A DNA stretch of 36,613 bases, taken from NCBI GenBank assembly GCA_023334545.1, contig JAADVB010000195.1, forward strand, positions 1 through 36,613. The letters run 5' to 3'. This document shows positions 1-9,427 of this stretch, in pieces. Each line of letters opens with the position of its first letter. The first letter of the stretch is position 1. The position numbers were made by a program, and so were the translations under genes. Source of the stretch: Salisapilia sapeloensis. Lineage: Eukaryota > Oomycota > Peronosporomycetes > Peronosporales > Salisapiliaceae. Below the pieces are notes generated by a model. That model was not told the DNA's origin and did no database searches. It saw only the letters and a list, made by a program, of their open reading frames with translations.

Positions 1-162
1 ATAACGGCTTCAACATATTAGCCTCTGGCAATTGGAATGATGACGCGTGCATCATCACTTCCGCCTCACTTCGTATGTATATGTACGAAATCATCGGGAA
101 CAATTGTCATTGTGTCCCATGTAATGATTAGCCCATTACATTCCCCCAATGACCGTTTTCAT

Positions 163-867
163 TTATGTTCCGTCAATGCTAAGTCCACGGACAGCATAAG
201 GTTCAAAAGCCACTAGAGCTTCTTGATAAACGACGCAAAGTCGTTCAAACTTTCCATCCTTCGTATCAATAGTAGCGCTATGTCCATGAACTTGGAGTAG
301 CTCCACGTACTTCGGCAAGCAAGCATACTGCGATTTAGTATCCTTCATAAAATACTGTTTGAGTCCTTCAATGGCGTTGACACAATTCTGATACGAAACC
401 GTAGCTCCAGTTGTTTCGATGTATCTCTTTAGCATGACGGGGGTCACGTTTCCGTTACTGTTGTAATAAAAGCGACGAACTGAGTCATTCTGAGCAAGCT
501 GTTTGGCTGTCCACTTGCGTTTGAACGTACTTGCAGTACCCTCTAAGTCAATTTCCGTCAAACAAGAATGTGCTCTAAACTTTGTAGAAGGCTTGACCGT
601 GCTCGAGAATGCGAATTGAACCACAAAGTGTCAGTCTTTGTGGATGCACACGGCCTTGTATGACCGTTTAGAACTTCTTGCAACATGATAGGGTCGCTTC
701 ACCTCGTCATTGTAGTCGACAACAGCTTGGACAATGTCGTTCTTCTTGACATACGTCCGTTGGTCAAATAATGACATGTCCCTTAGTTGACGCGAGATAA
801 CTTCCCGGGTGTTAATTGGATAATGAAACGAGGTATCTTCATTTAGCTTAGACTTTAATGAACCCAC
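163..867 (-). pseudogene. Decayed MULE (Mutator-like) transposase, N-terminal part
   Basis: Two stretches of one reading frame (867-634 and 624-166) are separated by a single in-frame TGA at 633-631. The joined product reads like the N-terminal part of a Mutator-like transposase: an N-terminal region, a Cys/His zinc-knuckle region around CIHKD-stop-HFVVQFAF and later AHSC, then a helical segment with RRFYYNSNGNVTPVMLKRY, ending at GLSIDGT, where the catalytic DDE domain normally begins with the D of IDGT. A TAA (165-163) follows directly, and the DNA downstream to base 1 has more stops in all frames I read. The TGA lies where a second zinc-ligand Cys would be expected, so a TGT/TGC to TGA change is likely. 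There is no ATG near the 5' end. Assignment to MULE is from motif recognition; decay is seen directly. Confidence 0.7.
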
Positions 868-1491
868 ACATGGCGGCTTATTCTGTTAGCAAATGAATGG
901 AGACTCTTTTAATACGTCACATGTTTTGGTGACGGAATCCATCTGTGTTAAAGCATTGATGGATATCTTCCAATGCAATGCTTATTTCAAGTCATATCAC
1001 TACGCCTCACGACTTCACAATCGCTGATAGATCTGGGTGATCAAGTGGCTCTACACGATACTCATCGCATACTGCTAATTAACCCCAAACTTTACCAGAA
1101 ATAGTTGATAATTCCTTGATAATTTCGTATTTTTAATTGATGTAACATTTTTTAATTTATGCTCGAAATTATGTAACATTTTTTAAATATAAATTTGAAA
1201 ATGTTACATTCTTTTTATATCCCCTAAAAAATACGAGCCTATTTTTTGAAACGAACTGGTTCGTGAGAGGTGTGACCTAGAAGCCGACACCCCTCGATGC
1301 TGTCGCGGACTATCAATTTAGTTTTCTCGAATTGGATGAAATATTTAACGGCGCCATATCGCTGCTGCCTGAATTGAGAGCCCATGTTTTAAAGGTTGCG
1401 CGAGCACACTCTTAATTTTTGACTACCGTAATCTGATTCTGATTTTGAATTTCCCATCCTTGTCAAACGCCAAGATACTGTGAACGATAAC
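868..1491. other. Intergenic, AT-rich, with short dispersed repeats
   Basis: About 620 bases without a convincing gene. The first part (868-1070) is the 5' flank of the transposase relic. Bases 1080-1230 are very AT-rich and hold three copies of a 12-mer (see the separate repeat entry). The last 200 bases lead to the transporter start and presumably carry its promoter; no distinct motif was recognised. Confidence 0.5.
1140..1210. repeat. Three copies of ATGTAACATTTT, two direct and one inverted
   Basis: ATGTAACATTTT occurs at 1140-1151 and 1171-1182 on the plus strand and, inverted, at 1198-1209. Both direct copies continue with TTAA after the 12-mer. The inverted arrangement next to a decayed Mutator-like transposase could be a terminal inverted repeat or a MITE end, but the partner end is not in this window. 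It could also be a chance product of AT-rich DNA, although three exact 12-mers within 70 bases is more than I would expect. Confidence 0.55.
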
Positions 1492-3244
1492 ATGGAAAGA
1501 CACGGGGATGACGGGGCATCGGAGCCACTGCTGCCCAACCGCTCCCACACAGCGGATCAGAGCAACAGCAATGCCCAGTACAATCAATCTTTTTCGACAA
1601 TGGGGGATGGAAATGGCGCTCAGTCGCCTGAGCACTTGCGCAGCTCGTATATCAAAAAGCTCGGGTACACGCCGCTTATCTTTCGGGTTTGTTTGATCTG
1701 TGAATACTGGACTTGTTTCATAGATTGTATCTCTAACATTGTATGTGTAGAAAGTAAAACGCATAGGAAGCAGCATCCTCGCATCGCTATCTCCAGGCCG
1801 TCGCAAGGTACGTCTGATCGTCCATACCGCCCCTATGTCGTCAGCACTAATGGAATGTACGCTATCATGTAGGAAACCGAGGATGAAGATTCTTTTCCCT
1901 ACCATTCGGCTGGCTTCATGCCTTCGAAAGGATCAGTTACTGGGTCTGTCTTTAATCTTGCGGGAGCTACCCTCGGTGCAGGAGCGCTCTCTTTGCCGTA
2001 CGCTGTTGCGGTCTCCGGACTAGGTTTCGCACTGCTTCAACTGGTCGTGGCGGCACTCCTCACCGTCTACACGATTCGACTCCTCATTCACGCTGGTGAT
2101 CTCACGAGGTACCACCTTTCAAAACGAACGCTGGTTACTATTGGTGACTTTTTATTATTTGTAGACTTAAGTCGTATGAAGATCTAGCGCTCTACTGCTT
2201 CGGAAACAAGGTCTCCATCTAGTTGCTAGCACATAATCCACGCTCTAACGCTTTCTATAGACAGCCGTCTTTGTCGAGCTCAACATCCTCATCTTTTGCT
2301 TTGGCATTGCTGTCGCCTATCTCGTCGCACTGGGAGATATCGTTACGCCTCTCGGTGAGCTCTACTTTGGTGTGGGCAGCCTCCTCGCCCATCGTGCTGT
2401 CCTCATGTCCATCTCGTGCATCCTCATCATGCTTCCACTCTCGCTCCTTCGAGACATTAGCAGCCTCCAATTCTCCTCCCTCTTGGGCGTTTGCTCCATC
2501 ATCTTCCTCGTCTTCGCCGTGTGCGTTCGTTCTGCCATGATTGCCAGTGATAAAGGCCTGGCTCCAGACATCAAGTGGACGATCAATCTGGCGCACGGAC
2601 CTGACTTTATGCTCAGCGTCCCCATCGTCATGTTCGCATTCACGTGCCAAGTCAACGTCTTCTCCATCTACACCGAGCTCCAGCGACCATGCATCCGTCG
2701 CATGAACAAGGTCGTGGACCGCGCTACCTTTGTCTCGTTCTTCGTCTACCTGGTCATTGGCGTCGCAGCCTACTTGGCCTTTGGCTCGGCGCTCACAGCT
2801 CCAGAGCTCAAGGGCAACATCCTGTTGAGCTTCTCACTTCATGACGCTCTCATTGCCGTCAGCCGCGCGGCGTTGGCTTTCACCATCTCCGTCGCCTTCC
2901 CACTCAACATCTTCCCCTGCAGGTTTACCATTGACATGCTGTTCTTTGCAGACGCGAGAGAGTCGACGCCTAGACATGTTACCGTCACCACTTGTCTTGT
3001 CGCGGCGGCTCTCGGACTAGCCATCTTCTGTCCAGGAGTAAATGTCGTCTTTGGCGTGATCGGAGGCACGTGCTCGGCCGTAGTCTGCTTCTGCTTGCCT
3101 GCTGCCTTCATCTTGAAGTTGGAGGACGGACCGCTTTTGGGAAAGAAGAAATTGGCGCCACTTTTGCTGCTCATCGGAGCCTCGATCCTTGGAGCGGTGG
3201 GTACTGGCGTTACACTTTGGTCGATGTTCCGAGCGGAAGACTAA
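1492..3244 (+). CDS. Amino-acid/auxin permease (AAAP) family transporter, SLC38-like
   Basis: Five exons join in frame: 1492-1686, 1751-1807, 1873-2108, 2165-2210 and 2261-3244, giving about 505 aa. All four introns are GT-AG and 50-65 bp. The first ATG in frame is at 1492. The hydrophilic N-terminus is followed by the family hallmark first membrane segment (NLAGATLGAGALSLPYA, encoded from about 1951) and roughly ten further hydrophobic segments, as expected for the 11-TM AAAP fold. Family members are proton- or sodium-coupled neutral amino-acid transporters of plasma membrane or lysosome/vacuole; substrate and membrane cannot be decided here. The N-terminal tail (EPLLPN) resembles acidic-dileucine endolysosomal sorting signals, which is inference only. 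Short exons 2 and 4 (19 and 15 codons) are easily missed by ORF-based annotation. Confidence 0.9.
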
Positions 3245-3672
3245 TAGATACGAAGGTGTGGAAAGATACGAATATGAACACCTTTCTTTTCTTTCGTGTC
3301 TCTACATTCGTGCAACCTTTTATACATGGACCACTTGAGCAGACGCGAGAGAACGAGGAGAGGATGGATCAGTGGCCACCTTCGGACGAAACCCCTGACG
3401 CACAACTTTCAGAACCGCCACAGCAAAGTGGCGGAACACACTCTCCTTTCAATGCAGAGTAAAGAAGAAGCTTACATTCCTGAGTCGCTTGCCGCAACTA
3501 ATCGACCTCTGCCTTAGTCCCATTGCTACGGTGAATCATAATCCCCCAAGCAACTATCCGTACCACGAGACTGCATCCGAATCAGGTATACCTTTTTCTC
3601 ATGCAATCATCGCCAACGAAGACGTGTGTCAATGACAAATGACATCATATAGCAGGTCCTTTTCCTCCTCCC
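3245..3672. other. Intergenic between transporter and TRAPPC12-like gene
   Basis: About 430 bases between two genes on the same strand. It holds the 3' flank of the transporter and the upstream region of the next gene, ending in a pyrimidine-rich tract (TCCTTTTCCTCCTCCC) directly before the ATG. Open frames here lack family features. Nothing else was recognised. Confidence 0.5.
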
Positions 3673-5418
3673 ATGTCGACCACTGCCACTGCCACTGCCT
3701 CGCCATCGCTATTCGGCAGTCCACCATCCGCGTCCTCTCAAGCGACTACCAATATTGATCCATTCGCTCCGGGTGCAATGGATTCGTTGCAATCTGCTCT
3801 TGCACCTCAAGCTCCACCTGGACATAACCAATCCTTCGAGCGAGTTGAGTCGCACCCACTCCAGAACGACATGGATCCATTTGCAGCAGCAGCTCCTCCG
3901 CCAGGCAATGCACAACCAGATCCATTTGCGTCAAAAAGCCAGCCTCTCGCAGCTGCGGACTCTCTCTTTGGTCCTCCAAAATCACCCACACCGTCCGGTA
4001 GAGTTCGTCGGAGCAACAGTACAAAGTCCGAGGCTAATAGCTTATTCAGCTCGCCACCGTCGGAGTATTCGTCAAATGCCGATCCATTCGCGACCGCTGC
4101 GGCGAATCCGGATCCCTTCAATCCAACGCATAACAGAAATACCCGATCGCAGTCAACAGCGACACCTACCACTGCTACAACTACTTTATTCAGCGCATCT
4201 CACCCATCTCCCTCGCCCCCACTGTCCCAAAAGAGCACTTCCTCTACATTTTCTACATATAGCACGAACCAGCCGATAGCTTCAGTCGGCGTCATCGGAG
4301 CAGAGCTCTCGGTGCAAGATCTTGTAGATGAATTTACGCGTAATATGCCGTTAAAGTCTCCACCTACTCCGATTGAAGACCTTCCAAACGACTTATCTAC
4401 GCTCGAGGGACTCTACGTACAAAAGAGATGGCGATCTCTCACGAGAAAAGCTCTTCGAATGCTGCAACCGTCTCCTCCTAGTCCTCGGGAAGTCTTGAAA
4501 ATCAAATCGTGGTGGCTCGTCGGTTTAATACGAGAAGAGCAGTATGACAACGCCGCGAGTGTTCTAGAGCAGCTGGGCGACTTGGACAGTACCATTTATG
4601 AGCCGTCAGATGAAAACGACTCCGATCTCTTTGTCGTCACTCGGATCAAGCTTTTGGACGCGACGCTGAGCAAGTGCAGAGGCTTGACATCCGACCATGA
4701 ATCCAAGTTACTGAAGCTTTTGTCCTCTCTCGAGCATTCGGACCCACACTCCGGCAAAGACAAGTGGATCCGGATAACCGTCTACACTCTCATCAACCAC
4801 TTTCTTCAGCAGCAGCGCTTCCCTCTTGCAATTCGCCTCTGTAAAAAGCTCCCGACGGCGTCTCTAACCTCCACAGACAAAGTCGTCCAGTACTCTCGAC
4901 TCTGTCGCATCCATTTACAGATGGGTAATTTGGATGCTGCCAATAAGCTCGTTTCTCTCGCTCGTGAGACACTAGGATCCAGTCACGACCTGCCTTGCCT
5001 CGAAGCTAGAGTGCTCGTGGACGAAGGTCTGGTTCTTTTTGCAACGAATCAAGTCCAAGAATCACTCAGTGCCTTTGATGCTGTGCTCCGACTGGTGGAA
5101 CGAGATGGCGTACCAGAGGAAGCAGTCGATTTGGATGAGCAATTGCTACTGGACGAAGATGTGGCCTGCTCGGCAGTGAACAACTTTGCTGTCTGTGCCT
5201 TGTACTGCTGTGACGTCCGCGGAGCAATCGCTGCTCTGGAGCGCGCAGTTCGTTGTGCCCCCGAACGCTTTTTGCAGCCGTCAGTCGTCTTCAATATTAG
5301 TTCGCTGTACGACCTCGTGTTCGATGGCCCGACGAGCTCCAAGCACAAGGAAAAGATTCAAGTCGTATCAGAGCGGTGTGGCTTGGAGCACCTACAAAGC
5401 AGCGTCTTTCGAATTTGA
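3673..5418 (+). CDS. TRAPPC12: TRAPPC12-like TRAPP complex subunit (TPR protein)
   Basis: Intronless, 581 aa. The N-terminal ~210 residues are low-complexity (Ser, Thr, Pro, Ala) and probably disordered, with five DPF tripeptides (about residues 29, 68, 83, 137 and 147) and recurrent SLFG/SLFS-PP-S motifs. From about residue 215 the protein is helical with tetratricopeptide-like repeats, including YVQKRWRSLTRKALRML, WWLVGLIREEQYDNAASVL and AVNNFAVCALYCCDVRGAI, and ends with VFNISSLYDLVFDGPTSSK, matching the C-terminal FNL-TMYEL region of TRAPPC12/TTC15. Family members are subunits of the metazoan-type TRAPPIII complex in ER-Golgi and autophagic traffic. The DPF motifs are the kind that bind AP-2 appendage domains, and are not a feature I associate with TRAPPC12. 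The ATG at 3673 is the first in frame. Assignment rests on overall architecture and the C-terminus. Confidence 0.8.
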   Translation: MSTTATATASPSLFGSPPSASSQATTNIDPFAPGAMDSLQSALAPQAPPGHNQSFERVESHPLQNDMDPFAAAAPPPGNAQPDPFASKSQPLAAADSLFGPPKSPTPSGRVRRSNSTKSEANSLFSSPPSEYSSNADPFATAAANPDPFNPTHNRNTRSQSTATPTTATTTLFSASHPSPSPPLSQKSTSSTFSTYSTNQPIASVGVIGAELSVQDLVDEFTRNMPLKSPPTPIEDLPNDLSTLEGLYVQKRWRSLTRKALRMLQPSPPSPREVLKIKSWWLVGLIREEQYDNAASVLEQLGDLDSTIYEPSDENDSDLFVVTRIKLLDATLSKCRGLTSDHESKLLKLLSSLEHSDPHSGKDKWIRITVYTLINHFLQQQRFPLAIRLCKKLPTASLTSTDKVVQYSRLCRIHLQMGNLDAANKLVSLARETLGSSHDLPCLEARVLVDEGLVLFATNQVQESLSAFDAVLRLVERDGVPEEAVDLDEQLLLDEDVACSAVNNFAVCALYCCDVRGAIAALERAVRCAPERFLQPSVVFNISSLYDLVFDGPTSSKHKEKIQVVSERCGLEHLQSSVFRI

Positions 5419-5845
5419 CCAAGCGTCTGAGGTCGTGCATTTGTCACTCGTATTGCCTTGGCGTAAGGGCGTATGTGTGGGTTCAGGAAGACAGTCGAGA
5501 CAAGAGTTTTGACTTTGTTAGAAATACACGGAATTGCTGTTCATTCACTGTTTCCTTTCCCGAGTCTTTTGATAGCGCTCTAGCAGACGGAAGCAATAGC
5601 AATCGCTGTGGCTCGAAGCGTATTTCAATGCTTTCTACAGTAAGTTGGCTTACACATCTAGGCCAAAGCTCCAAGCATCCGACTACTACCACTTTCATGG
5701 AAACCAAATTGAACAGAGCATGATAGGAGTAAACAACGCACACGCTTTCAGCCAACGCACAAAACAACGGCCAAATGTCAAGCGTACACGGATCTGTTTC
5801 ACAGCATTTGACAATTTGAAGGATTATCATACGTTTGCCGTCCAT
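5419..5845. other. Intergenic between convergent genes, with an antisense open frame
   Basis: The TRAPPC12-like gene and the La-related gene converge here. On the minus strand a 120-codon open frame (5845-5483) starts with ATG directly after the TAA of the La-related gene and in the same frame. Its translation shows no domain I recognise. The region is otherwise presumed 3' flank for both genes. Confidence 0.4.
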
Positions 5846-6819
5846 TTACTGCTCCTTTAGACGTTTGGTGTCTGGTTCCTCGTCGGAGCTATTGGTCGGT
5901 TCAAACCTCTGGTGCTTTCTATCTGTTCCATCCTTTTCACGCACGTCCAAAGAGTCCATCTCTGTTTCTGGAAGCTCATCTCTCGCCTTGGCGTCATGTT
6001 CAGCTGCTGACGGTTGGAGCTGGTTTTTCAATTGCTCTCGAAGTTCCAACCATCGACGCTTGGTCATGGCATTTATATCATGTACCTCTTCTTCGGCATC
6101 CGAATTGGACTCTTCAGCTAAAATGGCTTCAAGCGCAGTCGCGGCGGATTCTTCCGATGCAAACTCCACAAAGCCAAATCCTTTAAACTGTCGACTCTTG
6201 GCAAAGCGCGGAAGGCTCACCAGATTCACCTACAGATGACGTGCAGCTTTTAAGGAAAATATAAACTCAAGGCTAGTCCAAGCAAACATACCTTGCCAAA
6301 CTTAGACAAGAGTTGCCGCAAACTAGTGTGGTCGTGGTGGCGACGGAAGTTTTCAATGTACAAGGTACGATCTAGCAAGAGTAGATGTATGCATTACATC
6401 AGATAAGTACACAGCACTGAAACGTGTACTGGACAAGCATATATACCTGGTAAAGTAGGATCGTCGTCAAAAGTTGGCATCTCCGCTGGAGCTATACATT
6501 TATTTTCTTCATCTGCTCTTAAGAGAGTGGACTTAGAAGCTGCCTGTAAGATCATGCGTTCTGTCGCCTGCATCGATTTTACACTACGCAGCAAAAGGTT
6601 AACAATGAGCTACTTGATTTACATCGGCGTCAAGTCTTGACAGTCAAGCACAGCTCCGTACCGATTGAAGGACAGGAAGAGCTCTGCAGGAACATAGCCT
6701 TCTTCATCCATGTGTTCGTTGAGAAACTTGTCTTGCCTTAGATTGCTTTCACTCATATAGAACTCTAACTGCCGCTGCAGCCGTCGCCGAAGCCGCTTGC
6801 CGTTGCCAGTGGCCTCCAT
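5846..6819 (-). CDS. La-related protein (La motif + RRM), LARP7-like
   Basis: Four exons in frame: 6819-6623, 6583-6447, 6371-6292 and 6229-5846, giving 265 aa, with GT-AG introns of 40, 75 and 62 bp. Residues ~10-60 form an HTH La motif (LEFYMSESNLRQDKFLNEHM, then FLSFNRYGAV), with the conserved aromatic and Asp/Phe residues that hold a 3'-UUU-OH RNA end. An RRM follows with RNP2 RTLYIENF and RNP1-like KGFGFVEF. The C-terminus is charged and ends KRLKEQ. La proteins bind nascent Pol III transcripts or 7SK/telomerase-type RNAs in the nucleus. The RRM wording resembles LARP7 more than genuine La, but the C-terminal xRRM of LARP7 is absent, so the exact family is open. Start chosen at 6819 (MEATGNGKR); an upstream in-frame ATG at 6909 would add 30 atypical residues. 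Confidence 0.85.
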
Positions 6820-7085
6820 GGCGTCGATTTCTCTAGTGCCGCCAAAGGGTATGTACTGTACCATAAATGTACCATATGACCAAGAGACCGAACGGCAAGC
6901 TCTTTGCATGCTACATGGATAGACTGCAGAAACCCCGAGTGGTCTTAACTGATTGGCATTTGCATTATTTCATCCCTCATATCCGTATGAATGCATTGAC
7001 GTCGGAGCAGTCGACAAAAATCGGGAGACACTTATAGAAGACTACGACTTGGTAGCCATCGCGATCCCAAATCAAACCCTCTCCT

Positions 7086-8107
7086 CTACTCACGCTGAAG
7101 CACTCGATCCAGCACACCCACTTCTGCTAGTGATGACAGCGTGTGGCATACTGCAGACTCAATGAGATTTACATTGGCTTTTTGTGCCTGCTTGAACTCT
7201 TCCATCTACCTCAGCATACCAATGAGTATTCTATACTCCGTGCGTAGGAGATATAGCAATTGTTAAGTCGTACCGTAAGCGTGTGGCAGATTCCGTTCGC
7301 CATGTTGTCCACAAGTCCAAGCATCGCAAACGGGATGTGAAGTTCGTTCATCAGTTCGGCTTCATTCGCGCCGGTCATGCCGACGAGTTCCTACTCGCAA
7401 AAAGGTTTCTTTAGTTACATGCGACAGCATAGCAATTGGGTTTTAGAGGAAATACGCCGAAATGAGAGAAAAAGCGGACTTCAGCCTTCGTCTCAAAGCG
7501 AGGACCCGACGTCTGGACGTAGACACCACCGTCGTGAGGATGGAAGTTGCCATCTTTTAAGGCAGAGAGGATAGTATTTCTCAGCTCCGTGCTCATCCCA
7601 GGCACGACGTGCGCTTCATGCTCCTGAGAGATATGCATGATGGAAAACGGGTTGAAATAGTCATCGGGCACGACCAATCTGGAAGCATGCATTAAAACGT
7701 TTCGGCGTGGACTTACGAAAGTGTGTATCATACCTGCCCATGGAGATATCAGTAGACATGGATCCGACTGAATAGACGCCAAGCACAGCGTCACAGCCAC
7801 CAATCTTTAGTGCCTGGGCAATGGCCCTGTAGTTAATTTGGCGAGGCTGGTGGTATTCATCGTCCGGCGTCGCGTGATGGCGCTGGATGAAAAGAATGTC
7901 GAGCTCGTCTTCTTCGTTTTGACTGGAGCTTGGATTCCATTTACCAGAGTAGCACATCACTTCCCCATCGTCCGTGCTAATAATGTTCTTTTCGAGACTG
8001 GAGGAAAAGGCCTTGGACTGAATGAGACCAGATCCGCCGATGATGCCCAACTTCTTCCTGACCAATACGCTCTTGGCCGAACCGCTCGACTCGCTCGTGT
8101 CGCTCAT
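7086..8107 (-). CDS. MTAP/PNP family nucleoside phosphorylase
   Basis: Four exons in frame: 8107-7734, 7678-7456, 7390-7274 and 7205-7086, giving 277 aa, with GT-AG introns of 55, 65 and 68 bp. Family landmarks in order: phosphate-site loop GIIGGSGL near residue 22, QRHH and INYRAIAQAL, SVGSMSTDISMG, then GVYVQTSGPRFETKAE and VGMTGANEAELMNELHIPFA, then VDNMANG. Enzymes of this trimeric family cleave a purine (deoxy)nucleoside or 5'-methylthioadenosine with phosphate, for purine or methionine salvage in the cytosol. The specificity loop has VDNMANG where human MTAP has a TDYD-type sequence that reads 6-aminopurines, so substrate preference (MTA, MTI or inosine/guanosine) is uncertain. Length fits the family (~280 aa). 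Confidence 0.88.
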
Positions 8108-8611
8108 ATTCCTTCCGCTTTTGTCTGCGCCTGCCGTCTCAACTTCAGATATGTCGCTTTCGAAAGAGGTGCTGAGTAGCAGCTGGACGAGTCACTTTGC
8201 GTGAGTGTACCCGATTGCACGGTGAGTATCCGTTAGTCGCAAAAGGATTCACTTCAAAGGTTGCCTAAGCGCCGATGTAAAGTTGGACAATACAAGCAAG
8301 ACTTAGAGCAAGATACAATCATCAGATGCTATCGTGCCTTTTAATTATAACCTACTCGACGGACAACAGAGCATGGATAGAATTACACTGCGACAGACAC
8401 ATCTACCAGCCTCACTCTCGCGCAACAGCTTCACCATCTACTGCTATACGAACATCCTTGGCAAATTCTCAACATTCGCGACCAGTCAATTCAAATGGAA
8501 GATCACGAGCTTTGTCACTTTTCAGGCTGGACATTGGGTGGTAAGCCTTGATTTCGTATGCTCTCGATTTAACTTTAACTTGCGTGGTTACCACTACAGC
8601 CTTGCTCATGT
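8108..8611. other. Upstream flank of the phosphorylase gene; weak spliced ORF
   Basis: This holds the phosphorylase gene's promoter region. On the plus strand a weak two-exon ORF is possible (8373-8540 joined to 8600-8650 across a GTAAGC...CTACAG intron of 59 bp, 72 codons), but it has no recognised similarity and runs into the tandem repeats, so it is not called as a gene. Confidence 0.35.
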
Positions 8612-9240
8612 CATGCGGCAAAATGGATCGTGAGTGTTGTCTCAGCCTGACTTTACTTCAATCTTCGCTTCACCCAAGGAGTCGGTATGCCTGTCGTTGT
8701 TGAGTTGCTGACCGAGTCGCGAGTGCTGTCTCACTATTCTTTCGCTTGAAGTCTCTTTTAAACTAAGCGAGCTTCCGAGCTTGCCGCTGCCATGCGGCGC
8801 AATGAATAGCTAGTGACGATTCATCTTGCTTTTGCTTCAGGCTTCGCTTTGCCTGGACGACTTTAATCGGCCGCCATCCACGTGCAGCACACTAGATCGT
8901 CAGAGCTATCTCCGTGTGCTTTCGCTTGAAGACTCTTTTGAACCAAACAAGATCGCGAGCTTCCTCATACCATGTAGCACACTAGATCGCTACTGCCGCC
9001 TCGGTCTGCGTTCGCTCCAGCCTCTGTTTCGCTTTGACGAATCGCTATGCCTGTCCATGCTGAGTTATGAGTTGAGTCGATGTTAACGTTGACCGGAAGC
9101 TCTTTGTCTTGGACGCTTTGTAGTGACGTCCTTTAAGCACAAATTGCCGTCCTGACTTGGCTTATGCTAAAGCATCATTCCTAGCTTCACCTGCGAGTAG
9201 AAACGCTTCGAGCCAAGCAGCGCCGCCTGTCATCCATACT
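8612..9240. repeat. Degenerate 90-bp tandem repeats in 180-bp higher-order units
   Basis: Marker words recur at fixed spacing. CATGCGGC starts at 8612 and 8791, with CATGTAGC at 8971. TTCGCTTGAA lies at 8741 and 8921, exactly 180 apart. TATGCCTGTC is at 8686 and 9046 (360 apart). AGCACACTAGATCG lies near 8886 and again 90 bases later. The GAACCAAACAAG words near 8940 recur as GAGCCAAGCAGC about 270 further on. The unit is therefore about 90 bp, organised in pairs. Copies are diverged and stops occur in the frames I read, although 90 bp would preserve frame (30 codons). Confidence 0.7.
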
Positions 9241-9427
9241 TTATGAAATTACTACTTCTGAAACAGTGTATCGGACTAGCAGATTTCTCCCGGAAACAAG
9301 CAGCGACACTCTTCAAGAGCACAACTGACACTGATGAAGCAGGCAGAATCTACAGAGTACTGCAATTACAAAATTTATTTCCTCATTATGTCCTTACCCG
9401 AGTCAACCGTACATATATTCATCAAAC
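9241..9427. other. 3' flank of the TBC-domain gene
   Basis: Short stretch between the tandem repeats and the stop codon of the minus-strand TBC gene; AT-richer than the flanking DNA. No feature was recognised. Confidence 0.4.

Noticed and set aside
119-141. Short palindrome ATGTAATG-N7-CATTACAT
   Set aside because: 8-bp arms in AT-rich decayed transposon DNA; not distinguishable from chance.
2255-2667. Minus-strand frames opposite the amino-acid transporter
   Set aside because: Antisense shadows of a membrane-protein coding exon; no family features.
8373-8650. Two-exon small ORF with a good GTAAGC...CTACAG intron
   Set aside because: No recognisable domain, and its second exon lies inside degenerate tandem repeats. 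Kept only as a note.
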